A DNA stretch of 64,000 nt from Stenotrophomonas africana (GTDB lineage: Bacteria > Pseudomonadota > Gammaproteobacteria > Xanthomonadales > Xanthomonadaceae): positions 81,848 through 145,847 of the forward strand of contig NZ_JABEME010000011.1 of NCBI RefSeq assembly GCF_013004645.1. Reading direction: 5' to 3'. Both the position numbers and the translations under genes were made by a program. Position 1 is the first letter of the stretch. Every line of letters starts with the position of its first letter. The notes under the pieces are model-generated. The model was not told where the DNA came from and searched no databases. It saw only the letters and a list, made by a program, of their open reading frames with translations. Shown piece by piece: positions 26,409 through 36,545 of the stretch.

Positions 26409-28310
26409 ATGATCAACATTACTCTTCCCGACGGCAGCCGCCGCGAATTCGAAAACCCCGTCAGCGTCATGCAGGTCGCCCAGTCGATCGGCGCTGGCCT
26501 GGCCAAGGCCACCATCGCCGGTGCCGTGGATGGCGTGCTGGTCGATGCCAGCGACGTCATCGACCACGATGCGAGCCTGCGAATCATTACCGCCAAGGAC
26601 GAGGAGGGTGTGGAGATCATCCGCCACTCCTGCGCCCACCTGGTCGGCCACGCCGTCAAGCAGCTGTACCCGGACGTGAAGATGGTGATCGGCCCGGTGA
26701 TCGCCGAGGGCTTCTACTACGACATCTACTCCGAGCGCCCGTTCACCCCGGACGACATGGCGGCGATCGAGAAGCGCATGGGCGAGCTGATCGCCCAGGA
26801 CTACGACGTCATCAAGAAGGTGACGCCGCGCGCCGAAGTGATCGAGATCTTCAAGGCCCGTGGCGAGGACTACAAGCTGCGCCTGATCGAGGACATGTCC
26901 GACGACATCCAGGCGATGGGCATGTACTACCACCAGGAATACGTGGACATGTGCCGCGGCCCGCACGTGCCGAACACGCGCTTCCTGAAGGCCTTCAAGC
27001 TGACCCGCATCTCCGGCGCCTACTGGCGCGGTGACGCGCAGAACGAACAGCTGCAGCGCATCTACGGCACCGCCTGGGCCGACAAGAAGCAGCTCGAGGC
27101 GTACATCAAGCGCATCGAGGAAGCCGAGATGCGCGACCACCGCCGCATCGGCAAGCAGCAGGACCTGTTCCACCTGCAGGAAGAAGCGCCGGGCCTGGTG
27201 TTCTGGCACCCGAAGGGCTGGGCGTTGTGGCAGGTGGTCGAGCAGTACATGCGCAAGGTCTACCGCAACAGCGGCTACGGCGAAGTGCGCTGCCCGCAGA
27301 TCCTGGACGTGAGCCTGTGGAAGAAGTCCGGCCATTGGGACAACTACCAGGACAACATGTTCTTCACCGAGTCGGAGAAGCGCACCTACGCGGTCAAGCC
27401 GATGAACTGCCCGGGCCACATCCAGGTGTTCAACCAGGGCCTGCACAGCTACCGCGACCTGCCGATCCGCTACGGTGAGTTCGGTTCCTGCCACCGCAAC
27501 GAGCCGTCCGGCGCGCTGCACGGCATCCTGCGCGTGCGTGGTTTCACCCAGGACGACGGCCACGTGTTTTGCACCGAGAGCCAGATCGAGTCGGAAGTGA
27601 CTGCCTTCCACCAGCAGGCGCTGGCGGTCTACCAGCACTTCGGTTTCGATGAGATCCAGATCAAGATCGCGCTGCGTCCGGAATCGCGTCTGGGCGACGA
27701 TGCCACCTGGGACAAGGCCGAGGGCGCACTGCGTTCGGCACTGTCCGCCTGTGGCGTGGAATGGCAGGAGCTGCCGGGCGAGGGTGCCTTCTACGGCCCG
27801 AAGATCGAGTACCACCTGAAGGATGCCATCGGCCGTACCTGGCAGCTGGGCACCATGCAGGTCGACTTCATGATGCCGGGCCGCCTCGGCGCCGAGTACG
27901 TGGACGAAAACAGCCAGAAGAAGCATCCGGTCATGCTGCACCGCGCCATCGTCGGCTCGATGGAGCGCTTCCTGGGCATCCTGATCGAGCACCATGCCGG
28001 CCAGTTCCCGGCTTGGCTGGCGCCGACCCAGGTGGTGGTGGCCAACATCACCGACGCCCAGGCCGACTACGTCTCGGGCGTGACCAAAACCCTTGCGGAG
28101 CAAGGCTTCCGCGTCAGCTCGGATTTGCGTAACGAGAAGATCGGCTATAAAATCCGTGAGCATACGTTGCAGCGCGTGCCCTACCTGCTGGTCATTGGTG
28201 ACCGCGAGAAGGAGAATGGGGCTGTGGCGGTGCGTACGCGTTCTGGCGAAGACCTGGGCAGCATGAGCCTGCAGGCCTTCATCGAGCGGCTCCAGGCCGA
28301 GGGCGCGTAA
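26409..28310 (+). CDS. thrS: threonyl-tRNA synthetase
   Basis: Charges tRNA-Thr with threonine; class II synthetase of 633 residues. Order: TGS domain ([19 protein letters not shown]), editing domain with [16 protein letters not shown] (HxxxH motif), catalytic core with motif 1, motif 2 ([19 protein letters not shown]) and motif 3 ([12 protein letters not shown]), and C-terminal anticodon-binding domain. The conserved Cys in KPMNCPGH is one zinc ligand. ATG at 26409 gives the standard N-terminus. It heads the thrS-infC-rpmI-rplT-pheST-ihfA cluster and seems to be under threonine-sensitive attenuation. Confidence 0.98.
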   Translation: MINITLPDGSRREFENPVSVMQVAQSIGAGLAKATIAGAVDGVLVDASDVIDHDASLRIITAKDEEGVEIIRHSCAHLVGHAVKQLYPDVKMVIGPVIAEGFYYDIYSERPFTPDDMAAIEKRMGELIAQDYDVIKKVTPRAEVIEIFKARGEDYKLRLIEDMSDDIQAMGMYYHQEYVDMCRGPHVPNTRFLKAFKLTRISGAYWRGDAQNEQLQRIYGTAWADKKQLEAYIKRIEEAEMRDHRRIGKQQDLFHLQEEAPGLVFWHPKGWALWQVVEQYMRKVYRNSGYGEVRCPQILDVSLWKKSGHWDNYQDNMFFTESEKRTYAVKPMNCPGHIQVFNQGLHSYRDLPIRYGEFGSCHRNEPSGALHGILRVRGFTQDDGHVFCTESQIESEVTAFHQQALAVYQHFGFDEIQIKIALRPESRLGDDATWDKAEGALRSALSACGVEWQELPGEGAFYGPKIEYHLKDAIGRTWQLGTMQVDFMMPGRLGAEYVDENSQKKHPVMLHRAIVGSMERFLGILIEHHAGQFPAWLAPTQVVVANITDAQADYVSGVTKTLAEQGFRVSSDLRNEKIGYKIREHTLQRVPYLLVIGDREKENGAVAVRTRSGEDLGSMSLQAFIERLQAEGA

Positions 28311-28318
28311 GCAAAGGT

Positions 28319-28348
28319 CCGGTCCGGGGGCACAGGCACCCGGACCGG
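28319..28348 (+). promoter_or_regulatory. strong hairpin in the thrS-infC gap
   Basis: Perfect 10-bp stem CCGGTCCGGG (28319-28328)/CCCGGACCGG (28339-28348), no T tract. It ends 12 bases before the infC Shine-Dalgarno, so it may act as an mRNA processing or translational element rather than a terminator. Confidence 0.5.
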
Positions 28349-28373
28349 TTCGATACCCTTGGGAGAACGTAAT

Positions 28374-28901
28374 ATCAGCACCCCTGACAACAAACAGAAC
28401 CGCAAGAATCAGGAAATCCGTGTGCCGCGCGTCCGCGTGATCGGCAGTGACGGTGAAATGATCGGCGTGTTGTCGCGCGACGAAGCGCTGTCCATGGCCG
28501 AAGATGAAGGCCTGGACCTGGTCGAAATCCAGCCGCAGGCCGATCCGCCGGTCTGCAAGATCATGGACTTCGGCAAGTTCAAGTTCGAAGCGCAGAAGAA
28601 GGCCAGCGAGGCCAAGAAGAAGACCAAGCAGGTCGAGATCAAGGAAGTGAAGTTCCGTCCGGTCACGGACGAGGGCGACTACCAGATCAAGCTGCGCAAG
28701 ATGCGCGGGTTCCTTGAAGAAGGCGACAAGATCAAGGTCAACATCCGTTTCCGTGGCCGTGAAATGAGCCATCAGGAACTGGGCCGCGAAATGGCCAACC
28801 GGATCGAGACCGATCTGGGCGAGGACATCGTCATTGAATCCCGTCCGCGCCTGGAAGGGCGTCAGATGGTCATGATGATCGCGCCGAAGAAGAAGACCTG
28901 A
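28374..28901 (+). CDS. infC: translation initiation factor IF-3 (ATC start)
   Basis: IF-3 binds the 30S subunit, prevents premature joining of 50S and proofreads the start codon. N-domain (residues 1-80), lysine-rich linker helix ([19 protein letters not shown]) and C-domain ([16 protein letters not shown]) are all present. No ATG or GTG precedes the conserved [21 protein letters not shown]: the in-frame codon at a proper distance (8 nt) from GGGAGA is ATC at 28374; TTG at 28359 overlaps the Shine-Dalgarno. Many infC genes use ATT, and IF-3 represses its own synthesis by rejecting such starts; ATC would serve the same purpose. About 175 residues. Confidence 0.93.
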   Translation: MSTPDNKQNRKNQEIRVPRVRVIGSDGEMIGVLSRDEALSMAEDEGLDLVEIQPQADPPVCKIMDFGKFKFEAQKKASEAKKKTKQVEIKEVKFRPVTDEGDYQIKLRKMRGFLEEGDKIKVNIRFRGREMSHQELGREMANRIETDLGEDIVIESRPRLEGRQMVMMIAPKKKT

Positions 28902-28948
28902 GGCCTGACGGGCCGCCTTCCGGGGCGCCTGGCTGAATGGTTCAGGGT

Positions 28949-28979
28949 AAAGGGGCGCCATTGGCGTCCCTTTGCTTTT
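28949..28979 (+). terminator. terminator-like hairpin between infC and rpmI
   Basis: AAAGGGGCGCC (28949-28959), loop ATT, GGCGTCCCTTT (28963-28973) with one G-T pair, then GCTTTT. It could partially uncouple infC from the ribosomal protein genes. Confidence 0.7.
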
Positions 28980-29167
28980 GCGGCAGGCCGGTGAATTGCC
29001 GGCGAAAGGGTTGCAGGGGCTGGTGACAGGGCGGTTTTGCCTGTATCATGCCCGGCTCGACCCACCCAGGACGGGTCGTACGCCGATCATGGCAGGACGG
29101 AAAGAGCGGCCCAGGCCGCCGCCAGATCAGTCAGAAACCAGGGTCATATCCCATCAAGGACATTGCA

Positions 29168-29365
29168 ATGCCCAAGATCAAGACCAACCGGGCAGCGGCC
29201 AAGCGTTTCCGCAAGACCGCCTCGGGCAAGTACAAGTGCGGCCACGCCAACCGTAGCCACATCCTCACGAAGAAAGCGACCAAGCGTAAGCGTAATCTGC
29301 GTCAGACGGGCCATGTCCGTGCAGAAGACGCAGGCCGTCTGGACCGCATGCTCCCTTACCTCTGA
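29168..29365 (+). CDS. rpmI: 50S ribosomal protein L35
   Basis: 65-residue basic protein of the large subunit. The sequence [20 protein letters not shown] at the start and the [11 protein letters not shown] and LDRMLPYL segments are typical. ATG at 29168 is preceded by AAGGACATTGCA. It lies between infC and rplT, as in nearly all gammaproteobacteria; in E. coli, L20 represses translation here through a leader structure. Confidence 0.97.
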   Translation: MPKIKTNRAAAKRFRKTASGKYKCGHANRSHILTKKATKRKRNLRQTGHVRAEDAGRLDRMLPYL

Positions 29366-29376
29366 GGAACTGAAAA

Positions 29377-29736
29377 ATGGCACGAGTTAAGCGTGGCGTA
29401 CAGGCGCGTCGCCGCCACAAGAAAATCCTGGATCTCGCCAAGGGCTATTACAACGCCCGTCGCAAGGTCTTCCGCGTCGCCAAGCAGGCGGTCATCAAGG
29501 CACAGCAGTACGCCTACATCGGCCGTAAGCAGAAGAAGCGCAACTTCCGTTCGCTGTGGATCACCCGTATCAATGCGGCTGCCCGCATCAACGGTCTGAG
29601 CTACAGCCGCTTCATGAACGGTCTGCTGAAGGCCGGCATCACCCTGGATCGCAAGGTCCTGGCTGACATCGCCGTGCACGACGCAGCCGGTTTTGCCGCG
29701 CTGGCCGAAAAGGCCAAGGGCGCGCTGGCGGCATAA
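29377..29736 (+). CDS. rplT: 50S ribosomal protein L20
   Basis: 119-residue rRNA-binding assembly protein with a long basic N-terminal helix ([18 protein letters not shown]) and the globular C-domain ([25 protein letters not shown]). It is 11 bp after rpmI with AGGAACTGAAAA as ribosome site. L20 is often the autoregulator of its operon. Confidence 0.98.
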   Translation: MARVKRGVQARRRHKKILDLAKGYYNARRKVFRVAKQAVIKAQQYAYIGRKQKKRNFRSLWITRINAAARINGLSYSRFMNGLLKAGITLDRKVLADIAVHDAAGFAALAEKAKGALAA

Positions 29737-29738
29737 GT

Positions 29739-30925
<1,187 letters not shown>

Positions 30926-30936
30926 GCCGCAACCAT

Positions 30937-30961
30937 GTAGAGCCGAGCCATGCTCGGCTGC
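30937..30961. repeat. SMAG-type palindrome between pheS and pheT
   Basis: GTAGAGCCGAGCCATGCTCGGCTG: starts with GTAG and folds into a hairpin. It lies within the pheST mRNA, 50 bp before pheT. Confidence 0.7.
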
Positions 30962-31012
30962 TCCTAAATTCGCAGGCCCAGGCGCATGCGCCGGGCCCAC
31001 CAGGGTGACACC

Positions 31013-33394
31013 ATGAAATTCTCCGAAAACTGGCTGCGCAGCCACGTCCCGACCTCCGCCTCGCGCGATGAACTGAGCGCGGTGCTGACCGCCATCGGTC
31101 TGGAAGTGGAAGAGGTGACTGCGCTGGGCGAAGGCCTCGATCACGTGGTCGTGGCACGCATCGTCGACGCAGTACGCCATCCGGAAGCCGACCGCCTGCA
31201 GGTGTGCAGGGTCGATGCCGGGCAGGGCGAGCTGCTGCAGATCGTCTGCGGTGCGCCGAACGCCCGCCCGGGCCTGGTCGCGCCGCTGGCGATGGTCGGG
31301 GCGCAGATCGGCGAACTGAAGATCAAGCCAGCCAAACTGCGCGGCGTCGAGTCCAACGGCATGTTGTGCTCGGCCAAGGAGCTGGGCCTGGACAATGATG
31401 CCTCCGGCCTGCTGGAACTGCCGGACGACGCACCGGTGGGCCAGTCCCTGGTCGAGTACCTCGGCCTGCCGGACGCCAGCATCGAGATCAAGCTGACCCC
31501 GAACCGCGCCGACTGCTTCAGCCTGCGCGGCATCGCCTACGACGTCGCCGCCGCGACCCGCAGCGAAGTGCTGGACTTCGCGGCAGACGCCATTCCGGCG
31601 GTCGGCAGCCGTGAGCTGGCCATCCAGCTCGACGCTGGCGCTGAAGCGCCGCGTTACCTGGGCCGCGTCATCGAAGGCGTCAACGCCGCTGCCCAAACCC
31701 CGCTGTGGATGGCCGAGCGCCTGCGCCGCAGCGGCGTGCGTCCGGTCTCGCTGCTGGTCGACATCACCCAGTACGTGATGCTGGAGCTGGGCCAGCCGAT
31801 GCATGCCTACGACCTCGGCACCCTGCAGGGCAGCATCGCTGTGCGCCGTTCGCGTGCGGGCGAGAGCCTGAAGCTGCTGGATGGCCGTGATGCCACGCTG
31901 GATGACAGCTTCCTGGTGGTGACCGATGCTGACCGTGCGGTTGGCCTGGCCGGCCTGATGGGCGGCTTCGACACCCGTGTCACCGACGCCACCACCGCCG
32001 TGTTCCTGGAAGCCGCGCACTTCGCACCGGCCGCGATCATGGGCCGTGGCCGCAAGCTGGGCCTGCACACCGATGCCGGCCATCGCTTCGAGCGTGGCGT
32101 CGACCCGGCATTGCCACGCACCGCCATCGAATACGCCACCCGCCTGGTGCTGGACCTGGCCGGTGGTACCCCGGCGCCGGTCACCGAGGCCGTGCGCGCC
32201 GACGACCTGCCGAAGCCGGCGACGATCCTGCTGCGCCGCGCCCGCATCACCCGCGTGCTCGGCATCACCATCGACGATGCTGAAGTCGAGCGCATCCTGC
32301 GCGCGCTGGGCATGGACGTGGTCGCCACCGCCGACGGCTGGCAGGTGGTCGCGCCGAGCCGCCGCTTCGACATCGCCATCGAAGAGGACCTGATCGAGGA
32401 ACTCGCGCGCATCCACGGTTACGAGCAGATCCCGACCACGCTGCCGGGCGGTGCCTCGCGCGTGGCGATGCCGAGCGAGACGCAGCTGGACGCGCTGAGC
32501 GTGCGCCGCCAGCTGATCGCCCGTGACCAGCAGGAAACCGTAAATTTCGCCTTCGTCGACGACGCGCTGCTGACCCAGTGGAAGCTGCGCGACGGCCTGG
32601 TCCCGCTGGCCAACCCGCTGTCAGCCGAACTGGCAGTGATGCGCCCGTCGCTGCTGCCGGGCCTGGTCGCCACATTGGGCCGCAACGCTGCCCGCCAGTT
32701 GGGCCGCGTGCGCCTGTTCGAGCTCGGCCGCGTGTTCGCCCAGCAGGCCGGAGACGGCCAACCGGCACCGCTGGAAACCCCGCGTGTGGCCGCTGCGGTC
32801 TGCGGCGAGGCGCAGGCGGTGCAGTGGGGCCTGCCGACCCGCAAGGTCGACTTCCATGACCTGAAGGGCGACCTGGAATCGCTGGCGGCCGCCAGTGGCG
32901 CGCAGTTGGCGTTCCACCCGTCGGCCCGACCCTATGGCCACCCGGTGCGTTCAGCCGAAGTATTCCGCGATGGCGTGGCAATCGGCTGGATCGGTCAGAT
33001 CCACCCGCGCCTGGCCAAGGCAATGGACATCGAAGCCGATGTCTACGCCTTCGAGCTGGACCTGGGGCCGCTGACCGCCCGTCGCCTGCCGCGTGCCGGC
33101 GAGCTGTCGCGCTTCCCGGCGGTGCGTCGCGACCTGGCATTCCTGGTGCCTGAACAGGTGGCCTGGGCCGACCTGGCCGCCACCGTCCGCCATGCCGCCG
33201 GCCCGCTGCTGCGCGACCTGAACCTGTTCGACCGCTACGTCGGTCAGGGTGTCGAGCCGGGGTTCAAGAGTCTCGCTATGGGCTTGATTTTGCAGGACAA
33301 GTCGCGCACTCTGACGGACCGCGACGTGGATGCGGTGGTGGCCGAGGCGGTCACTGCCATCGAGCGTGAACATCACGCCCGGATCCGCGGCTGA
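31013..33394 (+). CDS. pheT: phenylalanyl-tRNA synthetase beta subunit
   Basis: 793-residue partner of PheS that carries the tRNA-binding and Tyr-editing domains. Seen in order: N-terminal EMAP/OB-like tRNA-binding domain (VDAVRHPEADRLQVCRV; KLRGVESNGMLCSAKELGL), B3/4 editing domain, B5 domain, inactive synthetase-like core and C-terminal ferredoxin-fold anticodon-binding domain (ELSRFPAVRRDLAFLV). ATG at 31013 after CAGGGTGACACC is the standard start. Confidence 0.97.
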   Translation: MKFSENWLRSHVPTSASRDELSAVLTAIGLEVEEVTALGEGLDHVVVARIVDAVRHPEADRLQVCRVDAGQGELLQIVCGAPNARPGLVAPLAMVGAQIGELKIKPAKLRGVESNGMLCSAKELGLDNDASGLLELPDDAPVGQSLVEYLGLPDASIEIKLTPNRADCFSLRGIAYDVAAATRSEVLDFAADAIPAVGSRELAIQLDAGAEAPRYLGRVIEGVNAAAQTPLWMAERLRRSGVRPVSLLVDITQYVMLELGQPMHAYDLGTLQGSIAVRRSRAGESLKLLDGRDATLDDSFLVVTDADRAVGLAGLMGGFDTRVTDATTAVFLEAAHFAPAAIMGRGRKLGLHTDAGHRFERGVDPALPRTAIEYATRLVLDLAGGTPAPVTEAVRADDLPKPATILLRRARITRVLGITIDDAEVERILRALGMDVVATADGWQVVAPSRRFDIAIEEDLIEELARIHGYEQIPTTLPGGASRVAMPSETQLDALSVRRQLIARDQQETVNFAFVDDALLTQWKLRDGLVPLANPLSAELAVMRPSLLPGLVATLGRNAARQLGRVRLFELGRVFAQQAGDGQPAPLETPRVAAAVCGEAQAVQWGLPTRKVDFHDLKGDLESLAAASGAQLAFHPSARPYGHPVRSAEVFRDGVAIGWIGQIHPRLAKAMDIEADVYAFELDLGPLTARRLPRAGELSRFPAVRRDLAFLVPEQVAWADLAATVRHAAGPLLRDLNLFDRYVGQGVEPGFKSLAMGLILQDKSRTLTDRDVDAVVAEAVTAIEREHHARIRG

Positions 33395-33421
33395 GCGGGC
33401 AGCACTCGGGGGTAGCAGGCA

Positions 33422-33721
33422 ATGGCATTGACCAAGGCGGAGATGGCGGAGAAGCTGTTCGACGAAGTCGGTCTGAACAAGCGGGAAGCCAAGGAATTCG
33501 TCGACGCGTTTTTCGATGTGCTGCGTGAAGCATTGGAACAGGGACGTCAGGTGAAGCTGTCGGGCTTCGGTAATTTCGATCTGCGGCGCAAGAACCAGCG
33601 CCCGGGTCGTAACCCCAAGACCGGCGAGGAAATTCCGATTTCCGCCCGTACGGTGGTCACCTTCCGTCCGGGCCAGAAGCTCAAGGAGAGGGTGGAAGCT
33701 TATGCTGGATCCGGGCAGTAA
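33422..33721 (+). CDS. ihfA: integration host factor alpha subunit
   Basis: 99-residue DNA-bending histone-like protein that pairs with IhfB and shapes promoters, recombination sites and the nucleoid. Family traits: [54 protein letters not shown] with the intercalating Pro in the beta arm. It follows pheT as in E. coli, and its end overlaps the start of the MerR gene. Confidence 0.97.
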   Translation: MALTKAEMAEKLFDEVGLNKREAKEFVDAFFDVLREALEQGRQVKLSGFGNFDLRRKNQRPGRNPKTGEEIPISARTVVTFRPGQKLKERVEAYAGSGQ

Positions 33722-34058
33722 CCGCGAACTACCGCCGATCCCGGCCAAGCGCTACTTCACCATCGGTGAAGTCAGCGAGCTGTGCGACGTCAAGCCGCAC
33801 GTCCTGCGCTACTGGGAAACCGAGTTTCCCAGCCTTGAGCCGGCCAAGCGCCGAGGCAACCGCCGCTACTACCAGCGCCATGACGTGCTGATGGTGCGGC
33901 AGATCCGCAGCCTGCTGTACGAACAGGGCTACACCATCGGTGGTGCACGCCTGCGTCTGGACGGCCCCGATGCCCGCGAGGAATCGGCGCTGAGCAACCA
34001 GATCATCAAGCAGGTACGCATGGAGCTGGAAGAAGTGCTGCAGTTGTTGCGCCGCTGA
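33702..34058 (+). CDS. MerR-family transcriptional regulator
   Basis: 118 residues with the MerR winged helix: [29 protein letters not shown] then [31 protein letters not shown], followed by a short coiled coil ([24 protein letters not shown]). No effector domain or metal-binding cysteines are present downstream. It overlaps ihfA by 20 bp. This ihfA-merR pair is widespread in gammaproteobacteria; its target is unknown to me. Confidence 0.9.
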   Translation: MLDPGSNRELPPIPAKRYFTIGEVSELCDVKPHVLRYWETEFPSLEPAKRRGNRRYYQRHDVLMVRQIRSLLYEQGYTIGGARLRLDGPDAREESALSNQIIKQVRMELEEVLQLLRR

Positions 34059-34080
34059 TCCCATTTCCATCGTAATCCGC

Positions 34081-34086
34081 TATACT
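34081..34086 (+). promoter_or_regulatory. -10 box of tRNA-Pro
   Basis: TATACT at 34081-34086, 40 bp upstream of the tRNA. No convincing -35 box at 16-18 bp spacing. Between them and the tRNA lies a GCCCGCC-actg-GGCGGGC-like hairpin (34092-34110). Confidence 0.4.
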
Positions 34087-34126
34087 TCACGGCCCGCCGC
34101 ACTGGCGGGCACATCGCAGCATCAGT

Positions 34127-34203
34127 CGGGGCGTAGCGCAGCCTGGTAGCGCATCTGCCTGGGGGGCAGAGGGTCGTCGGTTCGAATCCGGCCGTCCCGA
34201 CCA
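34127..34203 (+). tRNA. tRNA-Pro (GGG)
   Basis: 77-nt cloverleaf with CCA encoded. Acceptor CGGGGCG pairs with CGTCCCG (one G-T). Anticodon stem TCTGC/GCAGA encloses loop CTGGGGG, anticodon GGG, decoding CCC/CCU. Followed by a terminator. Confidence 0.96.
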
Positions 34204-34218
34204 CTGTGATGAATCAAG

Positions 34219-34250
34219 AAGCCCGCGCAGCGATGCGTGGGCTTTTTTGT
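34219..34250 (+). terminator. intrinsic terminator after tRNA-Pro
   Basis: AAGCCCGCGCA-GCGA-TGCGTGGGCTTTTTT: 10-bp stem with one G-T pair and T tract, 16 bp after the tRNA. Confidence 0.92.
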
Positions 34251-34320
34251 GCGTGCGGTGTATGCTGCGCGCCACTCGTACTACCGCGGCTGCTGAACCC
34301 GGTACTCACGAGAACACATC

Positions 34321-34521
34321 ATGGAATCTGCAAGAAACCGTGCCTGGCGCCGCAGCCAGGCCCGCAACCGCGGTGGCGACCGCGCCACGGCCGCGTACAG
34401 CTACAAGCCCGAGAAGAACTGGAAGCTGCTGTATACGCGCGATGCCAAGCTCGCGCGTGCACGCCAGCTGGGTTTCACCTATCCGGTCCTCAGTGCCCGC
34501 CAACTGCAGGAACAGGAATGA
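34321..34521 (+). CDS. small basic protein of unknown function
   Basis: 66 residues, rich in Arg and aromatic residues (AWRRSQARNRGGDRATAAYS; KPEKNWKLLYTRDAKLARARQLG). No signal peptide or membrane helix. It is translationally coupled to the following phosphatase-like gene by an ATGA overlap at 34518-34521, which makes it likely to be real and functionally linked. No family recognised. Confidence 0.65.
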   Translation: MESARNRAWRRSQARNRGGDRATAAYSYKPEKNWKLLYTRDAKLARARQLGFTYPVLSARQLQEQE

Positions 34522-34859
34522 TCAACCTGCTGTTCGTCTGCAGCCGCAACCAGCTGCGCAGCCCGACCGCCGAAGCCATGTGGCGACGGCGGCCCGGCTT
34601 CGCCGCGCTGTCGGCCGGCACCAGCCCGCATGCACGACGCCCCATCGGTCCGGCGGATATCCGCTGGGCCGATGTCATCCTCGTGATGGAAGCCAAGCAC
34701 CAGCATCGCCTGCAGGCCGCATACGCGCGCCTGCTGGAACACAAGCGCCTGCATTGCCTGGACATCGCCGACGACTATCGCTGCATGGATCCGCTGTTGA
34801 TGGACCTGCTGGAGGCCAAGGTGGCCGCATATCTCGGTCAGCTGCCGGCAAAACGGTAG
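34518..34859 (+). CDS. predicted low-molecular-weight protein tyrosine phosphatase (COG4551-like)
   Basis: 113 residues starting MINLLFVCSRNQLRSPTAEAMW. The P-loop C-x5-R of tyrosine phosphatases is present at C8-SRNQL-R14, followed by S; a possible general-acid Asp is in YRCMDPLLMDLL. The protein is shorter than classical LMW-PTP (about 150 residues) and resembles the COG4551 group. Substrate unknown. Its first codon overlaps the stop of the 66-residue gene; its 3' end overlaps the convergent GNAT gene by 22 bp. Confidence 0.8.
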   Translation: MINLLFVCSRNQLRSPTAEAMWRRRPGFAALSAGTSPHARRPIGPADIRWADVILVMEAKHQHRLQAAYARLLEHKRLHCLDIADDYRCMDPLLMDLLEAKVAAYLGQLPAKR

Positions 34860-35287
34860 ATCAACTCCGGATCTCCTTCGTCCAGTCCATGCACGATGCC
34901 GCTGTCGATGAAACCCGAGGCGGCGAGCAGGCGCTGCATGGCGGTATTGGAGGCATTGGTCGAAGTGAACAGCTTGCCTTGGCCCTGCAGCGCGATGGCA
35001 TGGCGCAGCAGGGCGGCACCCACGCCCTGGCTGCGTTGTTCGCGCGCCACCATCAGCATCTCGACGAAGGCTTCGCCGAAGAAGTGATGGTGGATGACCA
35101 GGTAACCGGCCAGCTGGCCGGCCCGTTCGCCCACATGCACGCCACCGCCGGCCAGCCAGTCGGGGATCTGCCGTGCCCGTCGCGGATCGTGGGCCGCAAC
35201 GCTGTCGAGCGCGATCAGCGCGGGGACGTCGTCGGGCATCGCCTCGCGGATATACAGCAGGGTCGAGGAGGGGGCGGGCGGCAGCAT
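34838..35287 (-). CDS. GNAT-family N-acetyltransferase
   Basis: 149 residues with the GNAT fold: IREAMPDDVPALIALD at the N-terminus, the acetyl-CoA pyrophosphate-binding motif EQRSQGVGAALLRHAI (R/Q-x-x-G-x-G/A) and the C-terminal NTAMQRLLAASGFIDSG beta-alpha segment. It transfers acetyl from acetyl-CoA to an unknown amine substrate. Single gene with its own leftward direction. Confidence 0.88.
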   Translation of the reverse strand: MLPPAPSSTLLYIREAMPDDVPALIALDSVAAHDPRRARQIPDWLAGGGVHVGERAGQLAGYLVIHHHFFGEAFVEMLMVAREQRSQGVGAALLRHAIALQGQGKLFTSTNASNTAMQRLLAASGFIDSGIVHGLDEGDPELIYRFAGS

Positions 35288-35373
35288 CGAAGGCTCCAGG
35301 GCTGGGTGCGCCCAGTCTATCGGTCACGTCGGCCGTATCTGCGCATCCGCCACAGCCAGCGTGTGGTCGGCAG

Positions 35374-35883
35374 TCAATACACACGAAACTCGGCACGGCA
35401 GCCGTCGCTGACCCACACGCCGCGGCGGTCCCAGCCCCAGTTGCGGTCCTCGATGCAGGTCGTCACCGATTTCTGCTTGACCAGCCGCACCTCGTGACGC
35501 ACGCGGATCCGGCACTCCTTGTCCTTGTTCTCGTAGGACTCGCAGACCAGGCGTTCACCCTCGTTGTCGCGATCACGGCCGCGGCCACGACCCGGCCAGC
35601 GGCCATGTTCGTCGGCGACGAACTCGGCGCGGCAGCCATCGGTCACCCACAGCATGCGCCGGCTCTGGCCCCAGTTCTGGTCTTCCACGCAACGGGTCAC
35701 CGACAGCTGCCTGGCCAGACGCATCGGACCCTCGATGGGGCATTGCTCGGTCTTGTTGAACTGGGATTCGCAGCGGAGCGCTGGAATGTGATCAGTGTCG
35801 TAGTCCTGGGCGGCCACGGCGGTGGCGGCCAGCAGCAGGGCAAGGGCGGCGCCGGTGATCGGCAGCAGCGGGCGAAGGGTCAT
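35374..35883 (-). CDS. secreted DUF3011 protein (paralog of the gene at 40603)
   Basis: 169 residues with a signal peptide (MTLRPLLPITGAALALLLAATAVAAQ). The mature part holds two copies of a module of about 55 residues with four Cys each: CES..., C-x-I-E/R, T-x-C-[VI]-E-D-x-NWG and [VS]-DGCRAEF; the first spans about residues 38-95, the second about 112-169, linked by an Arg/Gly segment. Spaced cysteines suggest disulfides in the periplasm or outside. DUF3011 function is unknown. Start ATG at 35883. Confidence 0.8.
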   Translation of the reverse strand: MTLRPLLPITGAALALLLAATAVAAQDYDTDHIPALRCESQFNKTEQCPIEGPMRLARQLSVTRCVEDQNWGQSRRMLWVTDGCRAEFVADEHGRWPGRGRGRDRDNEGERLVCESYENKDKECRIRVRHEVRLVKQKSVTTCIEDRNWGWDRRGVWVSDGCRAEFRVY

Positions 35884-36158
35884 GGGGAGCCTCGAGCGGG
35901 GATTCGGGCGGCAAGAATGACCCAGCACGGGACCGTCGGAACGCATCGTTCCGGAACTGGCTCAGTAGGGATTTAGTAGTGCGCACGGGCCCATGCAGAG
36001 GCTTACATCCCGTATCATCGCTGCACATCCGATCGCATCGGTTTACACCTTCTTACATGTCTCCCACGCCGTTCGGCGCAGCCTGTGGCTGCCGTCACTG
36101 GTGTGCGGGCGGCCTGTGGGGGAGGATGCGCGGACCACGACGACCACAGGGGGTTGCG

Positions 36159-36521
36159 TTGATCAGCAGTACCGTCATTCATCGCTCGGCCGACGCAGGT
36201 GGCGCCGAGGTGCGGGTCCTGGACACTACGTTCAAGGGCAAGCATGTGTTCATCGCCTGGGGCCTGCGCGGGCCGGAACTGACCCGTAGCGCGGACCCGG
36301 CTGCCACCGTGGCTGCGCGCAAGGCATTGCATGCCGTTGCCGGGCACAGTGAAGGGCCGCGCAGCCCGGAAGTGTTCATCGCCAACCAGTCGGCGGTGGC
36401 GATCACGGTCTATCGGCTGCTTACCGAAGCGCGCTCCGGTGACGCCATCTTCTTCCTGTGCGATTCACAGGCGGTGGTCGAGTGGCTGATCACCGCGCTG
36501 GAAGTGCAGGGCGCGGACTGA
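36159..36521 (+). CDS. hypothetical protein with TTG start
   Basis: About 120 residues. The chosen TTG at 36159 has CAGGGGG 5 bases upstream; the frame is open further upstream but looks non-coding (Arg/Gly/Pro/Trp). The body (VRVLDTTFKGKHVFIAWGL; GDAIFFLCDSQAVVEWLITALE) has an alternating beta-alpha pattern with hydrophobic strands, suggesting a small cytosolic alpha/beta protein. No family recognised. Convergent with the racemase gene. Confidence 0.55.
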   Translation: MISSTVIHRSADAGGAEVRVLDTTFKGKHVFIAWGLRGPELTRSADPAATVAARKALHAVAGHSEGPRSPEVFIANQSAVAITVYRLLTEARSGDAIFFLCDSQAVVEWLITALEVQGAD

Positions 36522-36545
36522 TTCCACGCTCCGGCGCGCAGCGAT

